Origin: Acanthopleura granulata
Lineage: Eukaryota > Mollusca > Polyplacophora > Chitonida > Chitonidae
Direction of reading: 5' to 3'
DNA length: 64,000 nucleotides
NCBI GenBank assembly: GCA_016165875.1
Contig: JABBOT010000010.1
Coordinates: 12,067,761-12,131,760 of the forward strand
The notes beneath the pieces are model-generated. The model did no database searches. It saw only the letters and a list, made by a program, of their open reading frames with translations, and was not told the DNA's origin. Positions 12,811 to 24,390 of the stretch are shown piece by piece. The position numbers and the translations under genes were made by a program. Within the stretch, counting starts at the first letter, position 1; each line of letters starts with the position of its first letter.

Positions 12811-13385
12811 CGTGTCTCTCACACGCCCCGGAGTGTCATTACATGTACGACGAAACCCCTCCTTCGAGTAACCAGCAGAGGGAGGGACGAGAGTTCCATG
12901 CCATCGTCGATAGGATGGATTTTTCGCTTATACTCGAGCAGGTCGAATCTTATAAATTAAAGAAGGCCTACTCCGAACATCTCACTAAAAAAACTTCCAA
13001 CACGAAAAGTAGTCAATTTACACCAAATCGAGATATATGAAGGTTGATCTACGGACCTCTGGACTGACGTGACCAGCCGATTGATTGGATCCGGCCAAAT
13101 GACCGCCCGTTTTTGGAGAAGAAAGGGCCGATATGGAGTGTTGGGCGTGAGGATCTTGCAAGATCAACCCGCCCTAAGCCATCAGGATCGCGTTCCATCA
13201 CTGGTCGCAACCCACGGCAAACAGGTTGCCCTTTTTAGTCGCCTTGTACGACAAGCCGGGGAGGCTGTGGAACTATTCTATTCACCGCAACCACACGTTA
13301 GAGCCCTAGGCTAGTCGCCTCGTAAGAGAAGATTGCCTAGAGAGCTGGGGGCCTATTCTTTTCACCCCCGGGAACCCCACGAGGG

Positions 13386-14017
13386 AACTCTATGACTGAT
13401 CTACTGACAAAGCAGAATAGACCTCTGCAGTAACATTGTCCAATACCTCTCAAGCCACCCCAAGCCAACAACCACTTTCTCAAAGGATAGATAGAAGCTT
13501 TCTACATCCTTATCATCAAACTTGGGTATTAATGTGATATTTCGACTCAACTCAAATCCTTGGTGATAACGACTAACCTCTTCATTCTCACTACCCTTAA
13601 TCTGGAGCTCCTTCAGTCTGAACTACTGTTCTAACTCTTTCTTAGTTCCATCTTTCCTTCTTCCTCTCTCTTTAATCTTAACTTTTCCATCTCAAACTCT
13701 CTTTCTCCCTGTATTTCCTTTTCTCTTTCCTCCCTTTCTCTCTGTTTTTCTTAATGTTCCTTTTGTAACTTAAAGCTTTCCATCTCTAACTGAAGCTTAG
13801 CCAACTCGACTCTTAGTAGGTACAGTATTACCTAAGCGCAGGAGTTTGCTAATATCATCCACCATTTAACATTTCCTAACACTCTGGCCTAAGTCTAATT
13901 CAAACTTGTCAGCTGTTTTTCTCAAATCTGCCGTTTTTAACTAAGCAAATTTAACAGCTTAACAACTGACAAATATTCACTATCAAGGGAGATACCTACA
14001 TCAAATTCCTCAGCCAT
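13386..14017 (-). pseudogene. Gypsy gag, N-terminal part
   Basis: Gag is the capsid precursor of the LTR element. A start reading MAEEFDVGISLDSEYLS lies at 14017. A stretch rich in Glu, Arg and Lys follows (about 13790-13640, coiled-coil-like, with stops), then LKELQIKGSENEEVSRYHQG and ITLIPKFDDKDVESFYLSFE. The latter is typical of the SCAN-like gag found in animal Gypsy elements. Stops and frameshifts occur. The frame is cut at 13385 by the 5' end of LINE C. Confidence 0.78.
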
Positions 14018-14157
14018 AATTACACAATAACGTGTACAAAGAAACCATATAAACAGTTGTGCAAAATGTGAATCTCTGTTTGATCCAAAACAGGAATCAA
14101 AACGTCGCTACACAAGCTGAAAATGAAGTGCCGAGATCTAGCACAAGCAGGTTTTAG

Positions 14158-14175
14158 TTCCAGGATAAGCCCCCA
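14158..14175 (-). other. Primer-binding site, tRNA-Pro-like
   Basis: Just inside the 5' LTR the minus strand reads TGGGGGCTTATCCTGGAA. This resembles the tRNA-Pro type primer-binding site used by several retroelements (recall: TGGGGGCTC...), with a few mismatches. It lies 3 bp from the LTR edge, as expected. Confidence 0.55.
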
Positions 14176-14178
14176 ATA

Positions 14179-15251
14179 TGTAATGGTACCACTATCGGAG
14201 ACGAAAATGATAAACAAAAGGCTTGTTCTACTCTCAGACAGCGATAGTCCTTGCACAAGATCAAAGAAAGAAACACGAAGAGGCTAAACTGAGTTCAGTG
14301 CATATATTTGAATAAAATAAGCAAATAGTACAACCAAGAATTATATATAAAACAATACAGATCATTACAAAAACAGATACAGGTTTCTTACGGATGTTAG
14401 CGACCCAAGTCCGGAAGGACTGTTCCGCCTTCCAGTGGCAAGTCAGTCCACGTAAGATATAGAGTGCGTAGTTCTCCGGAATTCTAGGACTGAAGAATGA
14501 CAAGTCCTGTAGTGACGAACAGCAGAGTGCTCGGTACGCCCTCGATGGTAGATATCCAACTCCCCGGCAAGGTGCAAGTTTCCAGGGCAGACGTGGTGAT
14601 AACAGCGTCCGTAATGCCGAGCTGGAGATGTATGTTTCACTCCTCGGAAATATGCACAAAGCCACTTTCAGGGTAAACTGGGATGAAATGTACGTAATCG
14701 CACAAAGAGACAATGAGCGACATCAGCTTCAAACGAAACTCTGCAACAAAATAGCAATGGCGAAACACAAGCTCACAAAAGTGCTACGTACGAAACTGCA
14801 GTACAGAATGACAATATTGTCGAATGGTATTAAAACCGATATCTCCAAATCCCACAAAATCCTTCTAAATGAACGAGAATAAATATGACTGCTCTTACAT
14901 CAACTAGAGTAAAAGACTGCAGTCGAGTGAACATAAGTAAAATGACTGCTCACTAATGGACATACCAAAATGACTGCGCGCTTAACAACTTAGTCGCTCA
15001 TATTTACAGGCTGCCGTAAAGAAAATTCTGCATGGTTTATTCGTAAGCATGTTGACAATATGGGTATACCTTTCCAGAATGTACGCTCTATGTACAATAA
15101 CACGCACTCATAAACACCGACGCCTCGAGAACATCCGACTGTATTCCAACGAAGCCAATCACGTACATAGCAAAAAAAAATATCGGTCAGGCACAGACCT
15201 GGTTAGAGTAAAACGGTATAATATCATATTTTCAGGGTGGAGTTCGTAACA
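14179..15251 (-). repeat. 5' LTR of the Gypsy element
   Basis: On the minus strand it begins TGTTACGAACTCCACCC and ends GGTACCATTACA, i.e. TG...CA. It aligns along 14179-15130 with 6269-7000. It includes about 185 bp (around 14455-14640) that the other LTR lacks. Its length is about 1.07 kb. Confidence 0.82.
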
Positions 15252-17105
15252 CTATTTTATTTCAATAAAGTTAAACTTAAGGCCTCGACAATTCCACTGG
15301 TTTTGTCCAAGAAAGACATCATGGAGGAAGACGTAGGTGAGTGCAGGTGATGTATCCATCACGTCTGTACAGGGTAGTGAGAGATCAACGTCCTCCAACG
15401 AACCAATTCTTAAAAGTTCGTATAGAGTGCCTAGTGGCCTTACAGGGACGCTCTAGGGGACCACCAGATTTACCTCTTTTATCGTTTTTGGCAGGCTTAT
15501 GTTTGTTACCCGCAGAATTCAGAACAGAATCAACCGGCTTACAGGATTTAGATTGATTTCTACAGATTTTCTGGTCAGGAACACTATGAGATTCAGGTGA
15601 AGTGACAATTTTTGCAATCAGTTTTAGATGTGTTGCAGAGGATGAGCTGGCTGTGTTACATAAGAGTGTTGTGACCAATTTCTGTGATTGCTCTGTGCCA
15701 ATGGGAACGCCAAATGATGATTGGACCACCGCCGAAACGGAGGGTTTCTTGACGACATTGGCATGTGCAGAGTTAGTAAGACCATGCGTGACAAATACCA
15801 TACGCTTCGCTTCCTGATATATTATTTTTACATTTTAGAGTGATGATTTCTTTTTATTTTTTGAACAGAGGGCAGTCTTTCGAAGAGGCCCTGTGGGATC
15901 AACTGCAATTGAAATACGTTATTGGGCCTTTGCAGTGAAAGGCTTCATGACCTTTGTCGGCAAACTTAAAACAGATCAGTTTATTACGACGTTGATCCCT
16001 GCCATGGCCAAACCTCTGGCAGGAGAAACACCGGGTAGGGTTATGAATAAATAATTCCACCCTTACACTGTAAGACCCAATAAATAGAGATGTTGGGATG
16101 GACGGTTTGTTAAAAGTTATCATGTAAGTATTTATTTTTATAAGATTGTCATCTCTTTTAATTCTAAAACGTTTGACGTTTATTATCCCCGTATCCTTTA
16201 GTTCTTCAATTATTTTTTCCTCAGCCATTATGCTTAGGCCCTGATCTCTGTCCCCTTGAGAGCAATTGATGGTGTTATGCGGAGTTACACAAACAGGCTC
16301 CAATTCTTTGAACATTTAGTCAATTAATTTAATGTTGCTTTCTAAAACATTCTAATAGGGCATTACCGGGGTTCATTGACTCAATGTGTTTTAATGTGCT
16401 ACATTATTTTGTAACGGTCTTCTTTAAATATAAATGGATCAACTTTCACGTTCGTTACATATTACAAGAAAAAAGCTGGAAAATGATTAGACCCAGCTTC
16501 AGGATCTATCGGAATTTCATTTTTCCTTTTTTTTTTTGGCCCACCATGGAAACATTTCATGAAAGGAAATTAGCAGAAGACATAGCGAAACGATTTTATC
16601 ATCCACAGCGCCGTTTCTCTCATACCGTCGTGTCATTCCATGTATGAGGAAATCCCTCCTGCGAGTAACTATCGGAAAGTGAGACAAGAGTTCCACGATA
16701 TCCTCGATGAAATGGATTTTTCACGCTTACTGGAGCAGGTCGAACCTAATGAATTAGAAACCGGCCGCTCGAGTGATTCTAGAGCCACTGCCCAGAAATC
16801 CGAACATCTCACTCAAGATGTCCAAACATAGAAAGTAGTCAATTTATACCATGGCGAGATACATGGAGGTTCGTGTCCAGACATCTGGATTGACAAGACT
16901 AGTCGATTAATCCTGCCGTTCCCATCACCGGTCGCCACCCACGGCGAAAGGGTTTCCCCTTTCAGTCGCCTTGTACGACAAGCGGAATTAGACTATTCTC
17001 TTCACCAGAACCACACGGGAAAGCCATGGATTAGTTGCCTTGTACGACAAGCTTGCCTGAAGAACTGGGGTAATATACTCTTCACTTCCGAGAACCCCAC
17101 GGGGG
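15252..17105 (-). mobile_element. LINE copy B, 5' portion (ORF1 and 5' UTR)
   Basis: This continues copy B beyond the Gypsy element. 15252-15330 is the very start of the endonuclease (QWNCRG region and a TGATG stop/start overlap at about 15320). 15385-16315 encodes ORF1 remnants: CVTPHNTINCSQG, IINVKRFRIKRDDNLIKINT, SYSVRVELFIHNPTRCFSCQ, FGHGRDQRRNK, CFKFADKGHEAFHC, and a Lys/Ser-rich tail ending in TRHSIRTFKNWF. The first knuckle is CFSCQRFGHGRDQR, which lacks its last Cys. 16330-17105 is the rest of ORF1 and the 5' UTR, ending in CCCCGTGGGG (minus). AAACAGC occurs on both outer flanks (near 3448 and 17107), but I do not claim it as a target-site duplication. Confidence 0.82.
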
Positions 17106-18205
17106 AAAACAGCTGTATAAAATTAACTGACATTGGGCCTAAGTTAATTTACATGGTATATAATTCTTTAACGCTTTAAGCAAAATGCATTCATGAAAGT
17201 CTACACTAAGAAATGGGCCAACATAGTTTCCATACTTTTTATACAAACTGTCCTGCAGGAGTGACATGGTAGGCTATATATGTAAACAGAGCACATAGAG
17301 CCCTGTTGCGTGTGGTCTGAAACTGTCAACCATATTTGAATTGTAGAACATCCTACTTCAACTCCGACAACCCAGTAAACCTCATAAAAACACATAAGAA
17401 GATATGCTGAGCTTTATAAATTTTCTGTTGACATGCCCTTCATGAAACTTCACCTACCAACTTTGGAACATTATACAGTGTCCAGTTTTCGTTAATCCCT
17501 TTAAAACAGGTTGAAACCTAAACTTACTAATAGATCTGTATTGTTTATGACATGTACTCATAGGTGTGGATCTCTACCATTTGATACGGATTAGGAAATC
17601 TTCGTTCCAATTCCTTGAATCATGATTTCAAGTCGCTTGACATAACCACTGGCACTCCGTAGGTCCAGCCGGGTAAATGCCGGTCTATCCATCTGAGATC
17701 GGGTCTGGGTATTCGGTAAAACCGCAATAAATATTGATTCAAATCCACTACTGCTCGACTGTTAATGATCATCTATATTCAGCGAGTGAAGCAATATTTA
17801 TCGAGCTGATAGCATGACACACATAAGTGATAAAGGCATCAACGATGAAACATTTTCAAGATGGCCGCCAACGAAGAGTCAGGGAGGCGTGGGCCGTGAA
17901 AATCGAAAGCAGCACTAAAACAAAAAGAAACCGATCATACTTCTACCCCTGTGAAAACAATCATAATGACGCTAGGTCACTTAATTTTGTTTTATGTATC
18001 GTGAAAAAGATTTGTCCTATTTGAATTATTTTCCTTTCGTAAACTGCCAACTTATTAGACCTCATTCCTTTATTTAGAATGTGACTGTGTTGTCCTCACG
18101 TTTAATACACATAGGCCTACTCAATAACATGAAGGCAATGCAAGACAATCCAAAAGTATATTTAATGCCTCGGTTATGAGTGGATTGTGTGTCCAAACAA
18201 CAAAC
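17106..18205. other. Non-repetitive stretch between LINE nests
   Basis: No LINE or SINE match is seen. CAAGATGGCCGCC at 17857-17869 looks like an animal promoter/initiator motif (YY1-type), followed by only 12 codons before a stop. No gene can be supported. Confidence 0.4.
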
Positions 18206-19126
18206 GAATGAATGACTGATTATGGCTTAATGCCACGTCGGCAGTTTCTCAGCCATGACGTGGTGGGAACATATTCAAACCAAGAAGCAGCTCTAGGTTT
18301 TCGACGTAATGTGATGATATATAGATATATATTATATACTATATTTTATTATAAAGGCTAACAGCCTTCAAGAAAGGAATGACAGCATCGCGAGAGACGT
18401 TGCAGTTGTTGCTCAATTTTATTCATATTTTAGCATGATAGGATGTAAGAAATTCATGTGTATGTAAAGAACCCTCTGTGCTCGATGTTAATTTTTAGCT
18501 AAAATATTGATTTCTACACTGAACAATGTTGGTGATAAAATACTGCTCTGGGGTATACCCATGTCCTCCTCATGAGTCAGAATGTGTGGACGCCCACCGT
18601 ACCTTACAATTGTGATCAGATAAAAATTCTAATACAAATAAAGGTATTAAAAAAGCCCATCTAATTTAGCATGGTTTCAATGTAGCATGGTTCCATGTGG
18701 TGTCATAGGCCTTTTTGAGGTGAAAAATATTAACACCACACGTTCTTTATCAGTAAAACCATCAGGGATAAAAGTGTCGAATCGATCAGGTGATGTACAG
18801 CAGTTCGACCTTGAGGAAAACTACATATAGTATGGGACAAAAGCTCCTAGGTTTGTTAAAAAAATAAGCCCATCATTTATCATTCCTCCAATGGGAAGGT
18901 AGCTTTTTGGATTAGTATGATCCTTACCCTATTTTCGGAACAGGATAATAAGTGCCTCCCCCCATGACAGGGGAAATTTACCAGTTATCATTAAATGAGT
19001 TCAAAAGAGTCTCAAGTGGCTCAGATAGCAAATGGTTCAGAAACCTATAAGATACGTAATCAGGAACACGGGCAGTACCGTGTGCCTGTTTTACGTAAGT
19101 TTTAAGCTCTTCTTTTGATAAAGGAC
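18206..19126 (-). mobile_element. LINE copy D, internally deleted
   Basis: The 3' terminus (18206-18370) is followed directly by RT sequence at about 18395 (GTTGCTCAATTTTATTCATA is RT thumb), so RNase H is deleted. RT runs to 19126, ending in the KEELKT-like linker before the 3' end of copy E begins. It is strongly degraded. Confidence 0.75.
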
Positions 19127-20635
19127 GAATGAATGAATGATTATGGCTTCACGCCACATCGACAATTTTTCTGCCATATCGTGGCGAGAAGGTGTTTTGA
19201 ACCATGAATCAGTATATGATTTTCAACAGAAAAATGTAAAAATGCAAAACAAGTGACAAAGACAGACGTGTTTAAAAAAACAAATCTCGGCTAAAACTCG
19301 AAAATCACAATAATTTTTAAAATTCCGATATGTATATAAAAACCAGGCATATGAATGTGTAATGTAAAGGAACATCTCATGACATAAGCCTATATACTTT
19401 AAGTTATAAATGACAGCAACGCTGTCAAATAAGTCAAATATAGAGTTGACTGTGTAGAATCTTTGCCGAATATCAGCAAAGTCTACACCGTCAACCATTA
19501 CCTGTTTGATGCCGTATTGCGCATCACATCCAACACACTATGGAAAACTGCTCCCATCCGGATAAAATTGTGTATTAGACGAGAATGCCCAACACTACAC
19601 CTTGTTAAAACAACTTGGTCTGTACGAGACATACCAAGAGTATAAGAATTATAGCCATTTACAGGATGGACAGCATGCAGTTTGTTATTTACCTGTAGGT
19701 TCCATTCATCCTTTCAAATGCGACAAGATATTGAAAAATATTAGATTTAAAATCAGTATAAGGAATTTTAATCTTAGATATAGGTTTATGTAGTGCTGCT
19801 GTCGTCTTCCTGTCAACGACAATGTTTCCACGGATATCAGTATGACTTGGTGTTCAACAGAATATAACATCTTTATCCCTTCTGACTAATTTTGTATATA
19901 TGGTTAATATTTCAAGAATGAAAGTGTGTTTAATTTTATTATTCTTGATCACCAAAAGGCAGGGTATCGAGTGACTGTCATATCACAGCTTTCTGGGCAT
20001 ACCCAGTAGAAACATATGATAGGACCAGGAGGATACTGCAGATGAGGATAAAAGGCAAAGAGAAGTAACTCGCTGTTCTCAGACAGCCCCAGCCGCAACC
20101 CTGTCTCTATCCTTTGACCCGTCATTATGTATAAATATATAATCCGAACGATTAGTCCTAATTTCAGCAAAACTTTACTGAATTATCAGAGAGTTCGTTT
20201 TTGCTTTATTAAGACTTACGTGGATCAGATATCAATTTAGTTTGCGGAAGAAGTCAGGGAGGAGACTCCCGAAAAGAAACCGGGGCTATGTCCTAAGCTT
20301 GGTGCCGGTTTCCACAACATGGTCCCATAGACGAACACCGGACGAAGGGATCTTGTTAGGACATTTGGTATGTTTGTCTACATATAATGGATTGAAAACA
20401 CAGTCGTAGTCAGGGTTTGTTCGATGTGCTTTAAGCTCTGCTGTATATTGAAGGCTGAGTTTTATACACCTGTGTCTCATGAACTCTCTGCTGGTGAAGT
20501 TCTAAAAACACCAAGCCTGAGCCTCAAACCTTGGTGATGGACCGGATCTTACATCTAACGATAAGATTCCATCGGGGAACGGTAAATGGAAGATTGACCT
20601 GTCAGCACCCCAATCGGTGCTAGTCACGGCCTTAA

Positions 20636-21295
20636 CTATATCGAGAACCTTTGTATATTTACCTGTAAGCATTTTATGTGAGCTGTAAAAGGTAGCTTAT
20701 AATGAAAAATTATACCTAAAAATTTAGTTTCTGCAAAAATTTTTATCTCTCTACCCAAAAAATTATGCTCGGGGTCAAGATGAAGTTTCCGTTTATTACA
20801 AAAATGCATACCGACAGTTTTAGACGTTGAAAATGTAAAACCCTTTTCAGTTGCCCATTTCTCGATCTTTTTGAGACAACGCTGCAACAGACGTTCGATA
20901 TTTAGTTTAAGCATTTTTATATGGGGTAGGAAAGGTAATTTCTTTTCAAATATAAACCTTAAAAATTTATTTTCTCCAACAATCTTGACTGGCTCATCGC
21001 AAAAGTTAAGCTCGCAATCTAAATGAAGTTTCCGTTTAGTATATAAATGCACACCGGCGGTTTTACACGTTGAAAATCTAAAACCATCGGCAACTGCGCA
21101 TTGCTCGATCGTATTAGGGGGAAGTTGTAGCTGCCCCTCGATGTTTGTATTTTTAGTACGATAGCATATAATGAAACCTTCAACAGACAACGAAGCCTCT
21201 GTGCCAGGTGTTAATGTTTTCGCCAAGCTATTAATCTTTATGCTGAACAGTGCTGATGAAAGAATATTCCCCTGGAACATCCATCTCCTGCTCAT
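20636..21295 (-). pseudogene. LINE copy E: RT region with tandemly duplicated thumb segment
   Basis: One 219-codon open frame contains two successive versions of the same RT segment. The first starts QLQLPPNTIEQCAVADGFRF and runs through VKIVGENKFLRFIFEKKLPF. The second starts RLLQRCLKKIEKWATEKGFT and runs through IKIFAETKFLGIIFHYKLPF. Each unit is about 230 bp (plus-strand 20901-21150 and 20670-20900). The first resembles copy C, the second the plus-strand copy, so they come from different subfamilies. Motif YxDD is replaced by SVEGF. Confidence 0.85.
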
Positions 21296-21423
21296 GAGAG
21301 TCAGAAAGAGTGAACTCCACCCGTACCTTAGAGATTAGATAAAAATTGATATATGAACAGAGGTAAGCGGCCCTTTAATGGGTCAGAAATGTCTTTTAAA
21401 ATACCATTTTTCCATGTGGTGTC

Positions 21424-21813
21424 TCAGGCCTTTTCAATGTCGAAAAATATCGACACCACATGTTCATCATTAATAAAACCATGACGAATGAAGGTTTCAA
21501 AGCGAACAACGTGAGCTAAAGTAGGCCGACCTCGACGAAAACCATACTGTATATTAGATAATACCTTATTTGTGTCAAGGAACCAATCAAGCTGATCGTT
21601 GAGCATTCGTTCCATGGTCTTAAAGACGCAGCTGGTAAGGCATATATTATTTGGATCACTATGATCCTTACCCGGGATAACATACCCCTCTCTCCATGAT
21701 GGGGTAAAATTACCACTTATCCAAATATAATTAAGTAAGTTCAAGAGAGTCTGAAGTGGCTCAGATGGTAAATGGTTCAGAAGATTATAATACATATTAT
21801 ACCGTCCACACAC
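21424..21813 (-). pseudogene. LINE copy E: RT fingers and palm
   Basis: 129 open codons carry FTPSWREGYVIPGKDHSDPN, CLTSCVFKTMERMLNDQLDW, NIQYGFRRGRPTLAHVVRFE and the start of motif A, VSIFFDIEKA. The frame then shifts into the next block. Lengths match the same region of copy C except for a small deletion (PKPGKDH is PGKDH). Confidence 0.83.
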
Positions 21814-22510
21814 AGAAGCGTGTGCCTTTTTTAATAAAGTTTTAAGTTCTTCAGTCGAAAAAAGGCGATCATTGTCTTCTAAATTCCTAGCGGAAATGGG
21901 GAATTTAATTATCTCCTCCTGGTTTTTAATATGCTGAAATTCAGGGGAATAATTCTCACAGATATTGAAAATGAAAATTTCACAAATGTTATTTCAGCCA
22001 TTTTGTTGACTATATCATGTGGAAAACTTCATAAACTATAGCTTTCTTTTAAATGCTGAAGTCTGGCGTCCTTGTTTTTGCCCTTAGGTTTCTGAACCAT
22101 GTTCCAGACCTTCCGCATGGGTGTTTTTGACGTCATGTCTAAAACAACAAGATCCTCTCTTGGACTTAATTAATCGACGAGCCTTATCTCTAAATATACG
22201 AACTTAGTTTGAATCATTTTGATGATGAAAATGATTAATCCGCACTCGGCTTTTTTACGGTCCTATATGGCTTTACGACAGTCGTTATAGTAAGTGAGTT
22301 TACTTTTGAATTCTGGATTTGTCAGGGTCTCAGGCCTGATTCCATCAGCTGCTGTTAATATAAGTTCACTACATTTTAACATGGGATCATCTGCAGCATT
22401 GAGATTCTCTGGAGCGATGTCAGCCCCACGGAACATCTCATCTGCCATCCAATCTCTTTCATCGAACTTCCACCTAGCTACACGTTCTAATGAATTAGAA
22501 GTGAGATGCT

Positions 22511-22813
22511 CTAAGATAGTAGGAAAATGGTCACTACTATAAAGATCATCATGCGTCTTCCAAGAAAAATCCAGGAGAAATGATGGACAGTGAGATCGAG
22601 ACCAGAATATGAATCATTACATGGATGTAAATAGGTATTAAAGCAATCATTGAAATAATATAGTTCATCTTTAGATGAGAAATCTTCTACTATTTTGCCC
22701 TTGTGATTTATATTATTACTACCACAAAGGGGGCTATTGGTATTAAAATCTCCCATAATTATGAAACGAGTTGGCAGTTGTTCTATTAAATTATGCAGCT
22801 GCAAATATGACAA
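22511..22813 (-). pseudogene. LINE copy E: endonuclease C-terminal half
   Basis: It holds FIIMGDFNTNSPLCGSNNIN with the catalytic GDFN motif intact, then EDFSSKDELYYFNDCFNTYL and DLTVHHF. After a frameshift at about 22560 the SDHFPTILEHL motif (catalytic Asp-His) is visible in another frame. It shows the consensus against which the plus-strand copy has lost its active-site residues. Confidence 0.82.
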
Positions 22814-23894
22814 AGAACAATGAGGAGTAACATAAACTGAACATAAAATGATTGTTTCTGATAAAGAAGCAAGGACGGCAACAGCCTGATGCTCCGTATC
22901 GAAGGCAACAGGACTGAATAATAGTATTATTCACGATGATGGAGGAGCCATCAGAAGCTGGCTCTTTCTCATTAGAATAAGTGCTATATATATTTTTAAG
23001 AGATGCCGGATGCCTTCAGGTGAGTTCTCTGAAGACAAAGGGCAACTCAAGTGAAAGTTTGAAGTAGCTGTGTTATTCCAATAAAGTTAACCTTATGACC
23101 TCGACAATTCCACTGTATTATTTTGTCGAAGGAAGACATCATGGCGGAAAACGTATGGGCGAGTTAGCCGACGACCTTTCCCGGCCGATGTACTAGGAGA
23201 TGCCCCAGCTGCAGATATGTATCCATCACGTCTTCAACCGATTTTGAAGGATCAAAGTTATTAAAATTTTGGATACAGTCTCTATTGGCTTTAAACGGAC
23301 ACTCCAAGGGGCCACTAGGTATTTTTACCAGATTTATATTTATCCCCCGCTGAATTCTGATTCAACGGGTTTATGGGATTGCAATTTATTTGCACATGGT
23401 TTGTGGTCAGATAAAGAAACAGCAGGAGAAACCGGTAAAGTAGAAGGTTTTTCGAAAAGAATTTTGTCGGTTTGTGATGATGAACTGGCCGTGTGAGACA
23501 GGGGTTTCATGACCAGTTTCTGCGGCTGCTCTACACCAATTGGCTAAGTGAATGATGTTTGAATCCCTACCGAAACGGAGGGTTTCTTGACAACATTGGC
23601 ATGTGTAGATTTAATAAGGCCTTCCGTGGTAGAGACCAGGCGTTTCGCTTCTTGATATGCTATGTAATTTTGGCTTGTCAATGTTACGATTTCATCTTAC
23701 AGTCCTTGGAAGAGGCCATGTGGGTTCCACTCCAATTCAAACAGTTCATCGACTTTGTGCAGTCGAAGCCCTCGTGGCCTCCTTCCGCACATCTAAAATA
23801 GACCAGTTTATTACGGCCTTTAGCCTTGCCATGGCCAAACCTCTGGAAGGAGAAAAACAGGGTCATGTTAAGTATTAATAATTCCATCCGCAAA

Positions 23895-24390
23895 AAAACG
23901 TCGCGAATACTGAGTAACCCGCATGGGATCCCCATTCTACTTGTTTCTGAAATTCCAGTATTAACCGTCTGCCATGTGTCTGTGTTCACGTCCTTCGTGT
24001 TTGCCCACGTGCTTGCTCCCAGTCCTGTCCATTGTGCTATTGCTTAGCCTGTGCTTGTTGTCAGCCGACATAAACTTAAATGGTATATTGAGTACTTTTG
24101 AAAGGTAACTGGTGCATTTTTTTTACAATTCGAAATCTTTCGTAATATGTTAATCGAATCACCTATGCATCAATTACTGGTAACCCTCCAAATTCATTGC
24201 TTTTGGATATATGTATATCCGGATCGTACTTGGGTATTAGCTTTTCGTTTTGACAGCGTTTCGTGGCTTCGCTCAACCCAATCGATTGTTTGCATTATTG
24301 CATCCACGGAATGACGTGGCTATAATCGTTGTATTGCTACAGCTGGCTGGTGTAAAATAAAGTATTCCTCTCAACGCCCAGTCGTCCTGA
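23895..24390. other. Unidentified insert of about 490 bp in LINE copy E ORF1
   Basis: ORF1 sequence stops at CCATCCGCA (about 23893) and resumes at GACACTATACGGCCCGATAA (about 24391). Other copies are continuous at this point (for example 12221-12255). The insert has no recognised coding content, no clear LTR ends and no obvious terminal repeats. It may be a solo LTR or a non-autonomous transposon. Confidence 0.5.

Larger units (their letters stand above)
8321..13385 (-). mobile_element. LINE copy C, inserted in Gypsy gag
   Basis: This minus-strand copy of about 5.06 kb runs from TGAATGAATGATTATGGC (3' end) to CCCTCGTGGGG (5' end). Both flanks are Gypsy gag in the same frame region, so the insertion is younger than the Gypsy element. 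It keeps RNase H, RT and ORF1 but has lost most of the endonuclease: sequence near 11150 jumps from the middle of EN to the post-EN linker (KVWNMVQKFKGKNNKAK). The 5' UTR keeps both structured units (13230-13385). Confidence 0.88.
6269..15251 (-). mobile_element. Ty3/Gypsy LTR retrotransposon, internally deleted, inside LINE B
   Basis: Two homologous terminal repeats (14179-15251 full, 6269 to about 7000 truncated) flank a minus-strand internal region. In order from its 5' end this has a primer-binding site, gag, and the C-terminal part of integrase. Protease, RT, RNase H and most of integrase are missing, with a deletion junction near 7595. The integrase carries the GPY/F-type module of Ty3/Gypsy. 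Gag is split by LINE copy C at 8321-13385. The outer flanks are the endonuclease N-terminal region of LINE copy B on both sides, so it inserted into B. I could not find a 5-bp target duplication (GCCAA on the left, CTATT on the right). Confidence 0.85.
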
